DNA of 64,000 nt from Brachionus manjavacas. Lineage: Eukaryota > Rotifera > Eurotatoria > Ploima > Brachionidae. Position 1 is the first letter of the stretch, and each line of letters begins with the position of its first letter. Where the stretch lies: contig JAHQIY010000002.1 of assembly GCA_019054805.1 (NCBI GenBank), positions 682,001 through 746,000 on the forward strand. The letters are read 5' to 3'. Made by a program: the position numbers and the translations under genes. Below the pieces are notes generated by a model, which did no database searches, had not been told where the DNA came from, and saw only the letters and a list, made by a program, of their open reading frames with translations. Positions 10,361 through 20,499 of this stretch are shown piece after piece.

Positions 10361-12085
10361 CTTTTTTGTCGAAGTAAAAAATAAATCTTCCTTTAGATCA
10401 TACATATAGCGAGAAGCCTGACTCTCTACTCGTTTTACTTGCTTTGTTGACAATCCCGGGGAGTGTTTGCCATTCTTAAGAAAATTTAAAAGTGGTTCAT
10501 CTATGTAAATGTCAAGAATTTTTCTTGAGTCTTCATCGCACAAAGTTGTATTCCTCTCACATAAGGTTTTGCATGATAGTACATGTCTACTAATAGCATC
10601 AGCATTCCCATGTTTAGCTCCTTTTCTATATATAATATTAAAGTCGTATGTTTGTAAGAAAATAGACCATCTAGCTAGTCTCCCACTTGGTTCTTTAATT
10701 GACATTAACCATTTTAAGGCAATTTGATCCGTAACGACGTCAAATTTTTGTCCATACAGAAATGTATGATTATTCTTTATTCCCCACACGAGAACCAAAC
10801 ATTCGCGTTCTGTAACGCTATAATTTTTTTCAGCACCTTTAAGGAGTTTTGAAGAATATGAACACACATACTCTTTACCATTGTCATCCATTTGAGACAG
10901 GATAGCTCCCATAGCATATCCTGATGCATCTGTATGCAAAATGAATTTCTTCTTGAAATCAGGTTGTCTTAGTATCGGTTCAGATGTAAGAGTTTCTTTA
11001 AGCGTGTTAAAGGCTTTTTCCTGTTCAACTTCCCATTTGAATTTAACATCTTTTTTAAGTAATACATATAAAGGTTGTGAAATTTTAGCGTAGTCCTTTA
11101 TAAAAACTCTATAGTAATTTGTTGCTCCTAAAAACTCTTGAACTTGTTTAAGATTTTGAGGGCGTTTTCTTTCTATAATTGTTTGGGTCTTAGACGGATC
11201 CATCTCAATTGAAGAAGATGTAACTATGTATCCAAGGACTTTGATTTTTCCTGCAAACCAGTGACATTTGTTTGGCTTAATTTTTAATTCATTATCCCGT
11301 AATGCTTTTCCAACCAATTTAATATGCTCCTTGTGTTCTACAATATTTTTTGAATGGACAATGATATTGTCTAAATAAACCTCACAGAATGACATATTTC
11401 CAAATATGCGAAACATCATTCTACTAAATTGGGCGGGAGCGTTTTTCAAACCAAAAGGAAGTCTTTTAAATTGATAATGTCCATCGGGTGTAGAAAATGC
11501 TATTTTTTCTTTAGAGTCAGGGTGCATTTCTACTTGCCAGTAGCCCGATATCAAGTCTAATGTTGAAAAATAAGTTGAACAATTCAGCCTTGATAGAATA
11601 TCATCGATTCTGGGTAATGGCCAAGATTCTGTGATTGTTTTTTGATTTAGCTTTCTATAGTCTACACAAAAGCGTTTACTTCCATCTTTTTTGGGTATTA
11701 ACACCACAGGTGAAGACCATGGTGATGTTGAAATTTCAATAATATCATTTTCAAGCATTGTCTTTATCTCTTCTAGTAATATATCTCTTTCCTTTAAGGA
11801 TTTTCTATAAGGTCTTAGAAATATTGGGACTTCGTCTGTTGTTCTAATTACGTGTTTATCGACTTTACTCCTTGTTATATCTTTTATACTCATTGCGAAT
11901 CTATCTTTTATATAGTCTAAAGATTCTTTGAAGTATTGATATTCATTGGCATCTAGATTATCAATCGGTTTTAATTCTATTTTTCCAGTTAATGATTCTA
12001 ACGGCCAATCTTCGTTAAAATTGTTTAAATCTTCTGAAAAACAATCGTCAGGGCAATTTTCATCTGTCAAGTTTTCAGTTTTCAC
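10349..12085 (-). CDS. pol: Reverse transcriptase and RNase H, gypsy element 2
   Basis: A 578-codon open frame. RT: IIEISTSPWSSPVVLIPKKD, FCVDYRKLNQ, LDLISGYWQVEM, LPFGLKNAPAQFSRMM. The active-site box reads YLDNIIVHS instead of YLDD, so the second catalytic Asp is Asn, which should abolish polymerase activity if the base is correct. Then the connection (LGATNYYRVFIKDYAKISQP) and RNase H (HTDASGYAMGAILSQ, TDQIALKWLM, GNADAISRH). No ATG opens it: it follows the gag/protease stop (TGA at about 12,092) in another frame, so a Gag-Pol fusion by frameshift is expected. Confidence 0.9.
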   Translation of the reverse strand: MKTENLTDENCPDDCFSEDLNNFNEDWPLESLTGKIELKPIDNLDANEYQYFKESLDYIKDRFAMSIKDITRSKVDKHVIRTTDEVPIFLRPYRKSLKERDILLEEIKTMLENDIIEISTSPWSSPVVLIPKKDGSKRFCVDYRKLNQKTITESWPLPRIDDILSRLNCSTYFSTLDLISGYWQVEMHPDSKEKIAFSTPDGHYQFKRLPFGLKNAPAQFSRMMFRIFGNMSFCEVYLDNIIVHSKNIVEHKEHIKLVGKALRDNELKIKPNKCHWFAGKIKVLGYIVTSSSIEMDPSKTQTIIERKRPQNLKQVQEFLGATNYYRVFIKDYAKISQPLYVLLKKDVKFKWEVEQEKAFNTLKETLTSEPILRQPDFKKKFILHTDASGYAMGAILSQMDDNGKEYVCSYSSKLLKGAEKNYSVTERECLVLVWGIKNNHTFLYGQKFDVVTDQIALKWLMSIKEPSGRLARWSIFLQTYDFNIIYRKGAKHGNADAISRHVLSCKTLCERNTTLCDEDSRKILDIYIDEPLLNFLKNGKHSPGLSTKQVKRVESQASRYMYDLKEDLFFTSTKKGVH

Positions 12086-12091
12086 TATGTT

Positions 12092-13302
12092 TCAGTATTC
12101 TTTTTCTGAAACTTCAAGATACACTACTTCACTAGGAAACTTTAAGCTTCTTTCACTTGGGTTAAGACTAGCTCCTGTACGCATAAACCAATCAAGACCT
12201 AGCAACCCATCACTGTCTTCATGATCGATTACTAAGAATTCGGTTTCGCATACATGACCTTCGATATTTAATTTTAATGCTTCTGTTTTACCATTTACTT
12301 TAACAATGTTATTATCAGCCGTTTTAATTCTAATATCTGACTTCTTTACGAGTATTTTATTTCTTTCCACAAACTTTCTGCTTAATATTGAAGTTGTACA
12401 TCCGCTATCAAGTGCCATAGTTAGTGTTATACCATCTATAGTTGATGATATATATAAAAGGTTCCCTGTATCACATGTGTTCACATATTCTGGATTTTCT
12501 TTCCGATTGTCTGAATCATTGTTAACTTCCTCAACCATATTAACCCTTCTTGTATTACGATATTGCTTATAGTTATTGTTATTGATATTTAGCCTACATT
12601 GTGAAATTTTATGACCTGGTTTTTTGCATCCGAAGCATATTAAGTTTTTCTTCAGCTCATTCTGGCTTCTATATTTTTTCTTTTCCATTGTGGTCAAATT
12701 TCTGCCCTCTAAATTTTGATACATATTCTTTTCCATTTATGGATGGTTTCATAAAAGAATCCTTATTATTAAAATTTTTTTGTCTTGAATAGTTGACAAC
12801 CGCGGGTTTGCTAAAGTTGCTCAATCCTTTTGTAAAAACTCTTGCATGCCGTATTGCATCATTTAGCGTTTCTACATTTTTACTCTCTAACTCGGCCCTA
12901 ACTCTTGGGTCAAGGGCTTCAAGAAAGAACCAGACTAATTCGAACTCATCTATCTTATCTATTTTGTTTGCAATTTTCTGGAATTTCATTATGTTGTCCT
13001 CAAAATTTGACGTTAATTTAATACTTTTTAGCTCAGATCTTAGCCCTCTCTGAACATCAGCTGGTTTCAGGGTTGCTAATAATTGATTTTTAAATTTTTC
13101 CCACGTAACTGATTCATCTCTTTTTTGCATGTTTCTAAGCATTTGTAAGGCGTTTCCTCTTAGGAGTTTTGTAACGCAATCTATTACCCTACTTCTAATA
13201 ATTCCTTGGGTCCTAGCTTCAGTTTCTACTAGGTATATCCATTCATCTACTTTATCTCTATCGTTTCCATATAATTTTGGTATATCGTCGACTTTAAATG
13301 GT
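12092..13302 (-). pseudogene. gag: gag and protease of gypsy element 2 (5'-truncated)
   Basis: The first frame starts after a TAA at about 13,302, reads through IPKLYGNDRDKVDEWIYLVE and LLRGNALQMLRN (typical Retrotrans_gag capsid) to about 12,700, then one frame change leads into the second ORF (12,736-12,092). That ORF has an intact CX2CX4HX4C zinc knuckle, CFGCKKPGHKISQC, and an aspartic protease with MALDSGCTTSIL and GLLGLDWF. The Gag N-terminus is missing, which marks the truncation point of the element. Confidence 0.8.
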
Positions 13303-14248
13303 TAATATTTGCTCTAATTGGAAATAATCAATTAATAATAGTGTTGGTTACCGTGAGTAGCTGTCATTAGACCGCCAAAAGTTAATGTAGGTCGTTTTGA
13401 TGGCCGCCGAGGAAAAATTTTTTTCTCTATCAAATTTTCATTTTTAATTGATTAAAAGAAATTAATAGAATTTTTTTGCTTAACAATAAATATTAGCCTA
13501 ATAAAATTATTTAGTGACAAATTTTATGACAACACTTTGATCAAATCACCAATAAAAAAATTCAAGAGAGAAGCTCGCAATTTTTGCATTACATTTTTTT
13601 TTATTACATTATATCATTTTAAGCTTTTCTGACGAACAAAGTGAAAATTGAGCTTAAAATTAAAAAAAATCTAACCAACACAGTTAAAATTTAGCTAAAA
13701 AATTATCATGAAACGCTAAGAGAATTTGTGTATTCGACTTTAGATAAAAATTTCATCATAATTTTGAAATCTTTACTTTTCTAGTATTTAATTTAGAGAA
13801 ATCTTTCAAAGATGCTTCCACTATAATTGAAATTAAGTAATGCACCGAATTCTGAGTCTATTTAAAGAAAGCGAAATACCAGACCTCTAATTTTGGAATC
13901 TTCTTCATCTGAATCAAAATTTAAAGAAAACAGTCACTTAGTTATCTATACATTCACAAATGAGTATATAATATTAAGTAAATGTCAAATTTTATTTAAC
14001 AAACAAGATCCGACCTTTTATACATAAGAAATGTCCTTGCCCTGTGCGAACTCTAAAAGGTAGCTCTTAAGCGAAAATGAAAGGGAAGCTTATAAAGTTT
14101 AAAGCTGGACAATCTCTGGAAACTTGAGAAGAAAACATTCCATCAAAAGGAGCTTAAAAAACAAATTATCTGGTATTTTTTTAAATTTAATTATCTGGTA
14201 ATTTTTTTAATTTTGTTTAATTAAACTATAATATATTTTGAATCATAA
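13303..14248. other. No clear gene; upstream part of a decayed pogo-like element
   Basis: AT-rich DNA with a short G/C-richer patch near 13,345-13,425. No conserved protein motifs recognised. The pogo-like transposase frame emerges at about 14,249, so its N-terminal part may be decayed within this stretch. Confidence 0.35.
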
Positions 14249-14557
14249 ATAAATTTGATTCACCCCAAAAATACGTCGCTTGCTTATAAAACCGGAGCTA
14301 CCTTTAACGATGAGATGATCGTAGATTATATTCGGAGAGTCATTGTTTCTTATAAAAATTAATATAGGTTTGAAAAAGTTTATTTATTAATCGATCATGC
14401 AAACGGCACTTGACTGTAAGAGTCAAAAAATTCTGCTTAAATAATCGGGTCGAACTTTTTTCATTCCTCCTCGTCTAACCAACATGTTACAACCAGCAGA
14501 TTTTTTGTGGTTAAGATCATTAAAAAGATGGTATAATGAGAAATGGACAGATTTTTT
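14249..14557 (+). pseudogene. pogo/Tigger-like transposase, upstream half (interrupted)
   Basis: Open pieces on the + strand read HPKNTSLAYKTGATFNDEMI, then KVYLLIDHANGT (the 'LLIDNAxxH' block with the second catalytic Asp of the DDE_1 superfamily), then FFIPPRLTNMLQPAD and SLKRWYNEKWTDF. 'PP..T..LQP.D' is the hallmark before the third acidic residue in pogo/Tigger/Jerky-type transposases. Stops occur between blocks, so it is dead. The frame is cut at WTDF by a LINE and resumes at 17,456 (LMNRN, then LRSPG). Confidence 0.7.
14546..14557 (+). repeat. Target-site duplication, left copy (12 bp)
   Basis: GACAGATTTTTT, repeated exactly at 17,444-17,455 on the other side of the LINE. Removing the DNA between the copies restores an uninterrupted transposase frame. 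Confidence 0.85.
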
Positions 14558-14924
14558 GATTTAATTTTTTTTTAATTTTTTAGTTTATTTAATAAATTTA
14601 ATAAATTTTTTTTTTTAAATGGCTTTGAGTAATTAAACTCCTTTCACCATTGTTAGAAGAATTTTTCAATAGTGTTAGAGTTTAAATAATTTCAGAAAGA
14701 ACAAATTACAAATACATTTTAGAAAAGTTACAAGCTTTGAACTATCCACTGCTGCAAATACTTTGAGACAATTTACAAGGGAGTTCTAAAGTCAGGTATT
14801 CTTGAGCTTTCAACAAAGACATCAACGTACTCTTTCGAAAGGCTTGTTATTAAAGCGTTTTTGTGACCGAAACAATTTTTTAAGTATCTAATAAACAGTT
14901 TTTCTAATCTTAATTTTATTGGAT

Positions 14925-16260
14925 CTAATTTAGTTTCTTCAAGGAAGTTATAAAAAATTTCCGACGGGGTGTCAAAGGGAGATGGTAAATAGACTTGATA
15001 GAGATATTTTGAAGTACTTGTAACCTCTGGATATTTGTTTTTGAGACTAGTTTTATAGTAAAAAAACTATAATCTATAATTGAACCTATGAGAGCATTAT
15101 AAACCCCTAATAGAGTTTTATTATTGAGCTTCCATGATTTATGGGACAGAATTTTGATAATATTTAGTCTATCTTGACACCTAGACCGGATAAACTCGAC
15201 TTGAGAGTTAAGACATAAGCTTTCATCAAATTTTATACCTAAAAAAATTGGACAATCACAGTATGGAATTTTCTTGCCAAGAAGATAAAGAACTAGATCC
15301 TGATTTTTTGAAGAATTTCCAGAAAAATTAAGTAACAGCACTTATCGGGAGCCATTTTTAGTCTCCATTTGTAGAGCCAAGTTTCGATTTTTTTTAAGTA
15401 GCTATTTATAACTTTGGAAATGTTACCATATTTCTTAAATATGAAGAAGGTGACTAAATCATCTGCAAATAATAAAGAGTAAGAATTGTTTTTTTTTTGT
15501 CCTGTTTAGGCACGTCATTAATAAAATTTGAAAATAAAAGAGGGCTAATAACGGCACCCTGGGGGACGCCAGTGCTATTTCTCCACAAGTAGATTCAAAA
15601 TTATTTAATTTAATAAAAAACTTTCTATTATTTAAGAAATTCTTTACCCACTCAAGAATGTAGAGTGGGACTCCAGTTTTACTTAGTTTATAAATGATAC
15701 CGCTATGCCAAACCTTGTCAAAGGCTTGAGAAATGTCAAAGAAAAGGGAGCATACTTTTTTTTTCCTAATTAAGGTTTCAGAGACTTTTTGGCTTAAGAA
15801 CACAAGGTTGTCTGAGGTACGACGGTGTTGTCGGAAACCAGATTGTTCTTTACAAATGAAACCTTTGGATTCCAAAAATGAATAGAGTCTAGTTTTAATT
15901 ATTCTTTCTAGGATTTTACCCAGACAGCTGGTAACACTTATTGGCCTGTACTTTGATGGATCATGGCTTATTGTTTTTTTTGGGATTATCGTTATCTTAG
16001 AAATTTTCCAACTGTCAGGAATATCATTATTCTCGAGACATAAATTAAAGAATTCAATTAGCCTAACAAGAAAGGTTTCAGGGAGGTTTTTTAACATTTG
16101 AATGTTAATATTGTCAAGGCCAGAAGCTGAGTCATCTTTTAGAGTTTTTAGTATATTCTTTAATTCATTTAAGGTAATTTTAGGGAAGTTTGTATTTTCA
16201 TTTTTGTATAATTCCGAATTAAGATACTCTTTTTCGATAATATTTTTTTCACTGACATAG
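14925..16260 (-). pseudogene. LINE reverse transcriptase segment (direct half)
   Basis: Minus-strand frames contain TISHDPSKYRPISVTSCLGK (RT fingers), EQSGFRQHRRTSDNLVFL, SLFFDISQAFDKVWH (first catalytic Asp), a degraded copy of the GxPQG block (LASPRVPLLAL) and, one frame over near 15,460-15,480, SLLFADDLVTFF with the catalytic FADD box. The thumb and C-terminal part follow at 15,341-14,925 (YNALIGSIIDYSFFTI). Frameshifts near 15,500 and 15,350 break the protein. Clade is jockey/CR1-like by motif style, not more precise. Confidence 0.8.
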
Positions 16261-17443
16261 TTCTCTTAAATGAAATTAAATTAGATACACTTAGAGCAAA
16301 TTTTGCCTTAAATTTTTTTGGTTATGTTAGTATTCATAAATGTAGAAATTCAAAGGGAGGCGGTGTTGCAATTTTAGTCAAAGAACATTTAAAATTCCAT
16401 CAACTGAATGATCTTGATTCTTTTAACAACGAAATTCTTGTCATTAAAGTCCCGGTTACTTCTGGTTCTATTAAAAAAGATCTTTACGTAATCAGTATCT
16501 ACCAACCTCCTCCTAATTACAAAAACTAAACTCCAGATTTTTTAAATCAGAAAGTCTTCGAGTATATTGGAAAAAAATATGATTATTTTGTAATTGGTGG
16601 TGACCTAAATGCCAAACTTACCGCACTAGGTTCGAATAAAGCAAATGAGAATGGAAAAATTTTAGAAGAATTTATTGAAAATTCGAGATTTATTATTGTA
16701 AATGACGACTCTCCTACTTTTAGCTTAAGTTGTCGGAATTACTATTCTATCTTGGATTTGTTTATCTTATCGAATAATTTAGGTCTTTTTTCAACAGTTT
16801 CATAGCCTCCAATGACGATTTGACTAGTGATCATTATCCTATCGAGTTAGAATTGGGCTTTGAATACTGTGAAGTAAAAAAAGAAAATGGAATAAAACTA
16901 GACTATAAAAAGGCTGATTGGAAAAAATTTAAAAAACCCCTAGAAGCTGTCTATTTTTGTTTTGACTCAAAGGATCTGAATCTAAGTAATGAAATAATAA
17001 CCAAAAGTATCTTAGACGCAGCTAATTCCGCTATTCCTAAATTTCCGTCCAAAAAATTCATAATTTCACTGCCTAAAAATATAGTAGCACTTATCCACAA
17101 ACGTAAAAAACTAAAAAAATTAAAATTCAAAACAATTGAAAATCTAAAAGAGTGTAATAAATTAACAAATATGATAAGATTCAATTTTTCTAAACACAAA
17201 AATGAAAAATGGGAAAATTTCCTCAAATCTCTGGGTCCAAACCCAAACTCATCTAGACCCTTTTGGCAAAAAATTAACTCCTTTAAAAAAGGTTCTTCCT
17301 CGAATTATATCCCTAAGTTAATTTTAGACTTAAAAGAAATTAATACAGATGAGGAAAAAGGTGAATTGTTTAAAAAAATATTAAGTAAAACTTTTTCTAA
17401 GGAAAGTGAAAATTCATTTGATCGGTCATTTTTTGAGATGGTC
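16261..17443 (+). pseudogene. LINE endonuclease segment (inverted half)
   Basis: Plus-strand reading: LLNEIKLDTLRANF (Glu of the exonuclease-endonuclease-phosphatase fold), SKGGGVAILVKEHL, YVISIYQPP, VIGGDLNAKL (catalytic Asp-Asn), LDLFILSNNL, SDHYPIELEL (catalytic His). Then a lysine-rich linker ORF (16,820 on). One stop near 16,530 and a frame change near 16,800. The apparent C-terminus VDRFFNE read in this frame after 17,443 is in fact the flanking target-site duplication and transposase DNA. Confidence 0.8.
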
Positions 17444-18041
17444 GACAGATTTTTTAATGAATAGAAATTATTTATTTACGGCAAAAAATAAGCTAAGGTC
17501 TCCGGGAAATGCCACCTGCATCAACTTGTAAGTCAAATTTGGCAAGAATCTGATGTTGGGATCTTAAGAGAAAGCTTTTATAAATGTGGAATTACACCAT
17601 GTGAATCATTTTACAGTGGTTTATCACAAATGTTGAATAGAAATGAAATCACCAATGATTTAGTGGATGATATTTTCGAAGAAGACGATATCGACGGATT
17701 TGATTCAGATAATTTAATGGAAATATTAAATGATGTCGATTTAAAAGATCTCGATGAATTTTATAATTTGCTTGACGAAAATGAGTTAGAAGAAGAAGAA
17801 GGTGATGAAGATATGGAAGAAGAGTAAACAAGAAGAACCAATTGAATCAATGTCATCAGAAATAACAGTCAAAGAAGTTCAACCAGTTGAATCGGTGACA
17901 CCAAACGTTGTTGAGCTATTACAAGGGACTGAAGAAGAAAAACAATATCGACTAGAAAAAAAGAGAAAACTTCGTGATATGAGAATAAAACTATACGAAA
18001 AAATTAAAAGACAGGCTGGGCAAATAGTGGTAGTGGTATAG
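17444..18041 (+). pseudogene. pogo/Tigger-like transposase, downstream half
   Basis: Begins with the second TSD copy (GACAGATTTTTT, 17,444-17,455) and continues the interrupted frame: LMNRNYLFTAKNKLRSPGN, then after a frame change LVSQIWQESDVGILRESFYK and CGITP, the 'I..SF..CGI' block of pogo/Tigger transposases. A strongly acidic tail follows (DIFEEDDIDGFDSD .. ELEEEEGDEDMEEE, stop at 17,825-17,827), as in this family. In another frame an open stretch continues to 18,041 (EEKQYRLEKKRKLRDMRIK), possibly the original C-terminus. Terminal inverted repeats were not identified. Confidence 0.65.
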
Positions 18042-18129
18042 GTAGCACAGTAAGTAGTAGAGTAGATGGAAGAGGAGCTGGTCGAGGAGATGGTAGAAGA
18101 GCTAGTATAGAACGCGGTAGATGAGAAAA

Positions 18130-19560
18130 AAAGAGCAAATAATACTTTAATTTTAAAAAGCTCGGTAATTTCTATGTTTTTCAATAAAAGAAAAACTTGC
18201 ATTTTAACATTTTTAAAACAAAAACAATCAATTTTTTTTAATTTTTTTTAAATTGTTTATTTTTTAATTCAAGTTATACATTCTTAAAAAAAAATATTAC
18301 GATTTTGAAATTTTTTTTCCTTTTTTAAAATTTATAGGGGAATTTTACATGTATTTATAGATGATTTTCAGCCTTTTTTCGCCCAATTATAGCTACACTT
18401 TCTAAAATTATTACATGTAATTGTATTTCTTCAAAAAGTACCCTAAAAACGCTATAAATGCATGTGCTTATACCCGTTCTCTAGGTAATATTACATGTAA
18501 TTAAAGGTAAATATTTACAGTATTAGTTTATTTTTAATAAAAAAATAAAGGATTTTTGCATTTTGATACAGTCTGCTTAAACGCGTCTAAATGAAGAACC
18601 TTTGACACCGAAAATTAGTTAATAATGCGATTTTATGCTATGATTTACTCAATTCTGCACTTGTTTTTAAGCGTAATATTTTGCGTAATTCAAATCTCGG
18701 GTCAGACTGCTTTATATGAATAGATACTTTGTTTTTTTCTGAAATTTTAAAATTTTCCAATTCACTAAAATGACACATTTTACAAATTGAAATGAACTTA
18801 TATAAAAAAAAATAAAAAATGAATTTAAATAAGATAGAATAAAATAAGAAGAAAAAATAGAAATATAAAGTTAAGTTTTGAAAAGAAAAATTAAAAATGC
18901 TAAGTTAAATAAATATTAAAAAGCTAAAAGGGAAGAAAAATTGATAGTTCAGGAAAAAAAAATATAAGTAATTAATTACACAATGGATTTGGGTACTGAA
19001 TATATCTTGATTCTAAACCTTCTCTTTTTTAATTCATGATTCAATCAATGAGTGATTCAATTCTGACCTGAAATATTTCTCACTCAACTAGTATCTATTA
19101 AGTCTTGAATTGCAGCGCTCTTTTAATTCATCTATCACAGGATCAAAAGTAAAGAAAGAATTTGGTTCCTAAGAATTAGACTTTTTCTTTATTATTTAAA
19201 TTGTTTCCATTGATTTTAAGCCCAAGATAGATTATAATTTGAAATGAGATAGGTTTAAATAAATGATATAGATATAACTAAGGGTGACATTATTGATTAG
19301 TTGAGAGAAATATTTTTTAAAGAGATAATTATGAGTTATAAAAAATTTTAGTGATGAAATTAATAAGTTACGCTGTTAAATAGGATACCAATTAAATTAA
19401 ATATTGATAGTATTTATAGTAAAGTCTTCGGCTAGTTTGATTGGGCTAGTTTAATTAGTTTTTTTCGAACATCGAAGAATTAATTAAATCTTTTGATTAA
19501 CTTGACATCTGTCTTTCTAAGCGTGGAAAAGAACTAATTTATCGAAATTAAAAATATAAG
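18130..19560. other. AT-rich region without recognisable gene
   Basis: ACATGTAAT occurs three times (about 18,348, 18,412 and 18,492), perhaps remnants of a short repeat. No conserved ORF seen on either strand. Confidence 0.4.
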
Positions 19561-20135
19561 TAAGATTTTGTCGCTAAATCTACTAAAAAGCATAGTTGGG
19601 TACCAGGTCGCTTATAATAAAATAAGTGAGGTTCGTTTATTTTTTAAAAGTAAAGCAGCGTTAGCTTTTGTGCCTGTAGATGATGTAATCTTTGCTTATG
19701 AATTGTTTAAAAAAGAAAATGAAGAGTTTTCAAAAAATTATATCAATTTATAAAATATTTTGAATCAACATATATTTAGAGGTTAAGCGTGGTAGAGGTG
19801 TTGGTCGAAAAGATCCTAAATTCAAACACAATCTTTGGAACGTTTATGTTCGAAATTTTGAAAATATGCCTCGAACAAATAAATAAATTAAAGGCTGGCA
19901 CTCAGCATTACAAAATGTTATTCGAAGATCTCCTGTTATTTATGCTTTTATTGATAAAATCAAATTAACACAAGCCAATATGGAAGCTATTCATTTGCAA
20001 TTGGTCACAGGAAGATTACAAAAAAGAAAAGCCTCTTACGTAGAGTTAGATAATCATATAAGCGAAATAATTAAAGACTATTCAATGACCCAGTCTATTC
20101 AAATTTTCTGTCTCATGCGTAATACAGACTGATAC
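19560..20135 (+). pseudogene. MULE (MuDR-type) transposase C-terminal remnant
   Basis: Broken frames read ALAFVPVDDVIFAYELFKKE, then RGRGVGRKDPKFKHNLWNVY, MPRTNN-like, KGWHSALQNVI, SPVIYAFIDKIKLTQANMEA and LVTGRLQKRKASYVELDNHI. 'FxPxxxVxxxFxxL', 'PRTNN..EGWH' and 'HP.I..FI..LK' are the usual order of the C-terminal part of MULE transposases in invertebrates. The catalytic core is missing, and stops break the frame near 19,752 and 19,900. Confidence 0.6.
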
Positions 20136-20499
20136 TTACATGTCGCAGAAATTTTTGTCTGTAATTTTTATGAGTTGAAAAAAATATCCAATAATTTATA
20201 CAATTCAGAAATCTAAGAACAAGCTCCACCTTTTTTTATCAAAAAAATCACTGAACATCTTTGCTCCTCCTTTTTTTTCAAAAATTCAATTAGTTAAAAG
20301 GATTAACAAAAAAACAGATTCCCTGCATATACTGAAAAAGAGAAGTAAGCAAAAATGAGTAAACTTAAATCTTTTTTAAGTGATGAATCAAATTTGAATT
20401 TATATTCAGTAAGAAAAAATAATTTTTTGTACTTATAATTTTGAATCAATATTTTTGAAGCATTTTTTTTCAATTTATTTTAGAAGGTCTATTTTAGAA

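Larger units (their letters stand above)
6554..13302 (-). mobile_element. Ty3/gypsy element 2: chromodomain integrase plus env-like gene, 5'-truncated
   Basis: Minus-strand order: Gag, zinc knuckle and protease (13,302-12,092), RT/RNase H (12,085-10,349), integrase with chromodomain (about 10,360-8,982), env-like gene (about 9,000-7,417), 3' non-coding segment, polypurine tract, LTR. Gag coding similarity stops at a TAA at about 13,302 without start codon, leader or 5' LTR, so the copy is 5'-truncated. Only a few frameshifts separate long ORFs, so it is much younger than element 1. A gypsy element with both chromodomain and env-like gene is a notable combination. Confidence 0.85.
14558..17443 (-). 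mobile_element. 5'-truncated LINE with internal inversion (twin-priming structure)
   Basis: The reverse transcriptase half lies on the - strand (about 16,260-14,900) and the endonuclease half on the + strand (16,261-17,443). The inverted piece starts inside the endonuclease domain (LLNEIKL) and ends in the endonuclease-RT linker (FFEMV), and the RT half starts in that same linker (YVSEKNII). This is the geometry expected from twin priming: inverted 5' part joined to direct 3' part, with 5' truncation. A T-rich/ATTT-rich tail at 14,558-14,620 corresponds to the LINE 3' end. The whole is bounded by the 12 bp TSD. Confidence 0.8.

Noticed and set aside
16820..17464. A 214-codon ORF that could pass for a host gene
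   Set aside because: It is the endonuclease-RT linker of the inverted LINE half plus 20 bases of flanking target DNA.
18568..18600. CAGTCTGCTTAAACGCGTC as a pogo terminal inverted repeat
   Set aside because: No complementary terminus found on the left side of the transposase remnant.
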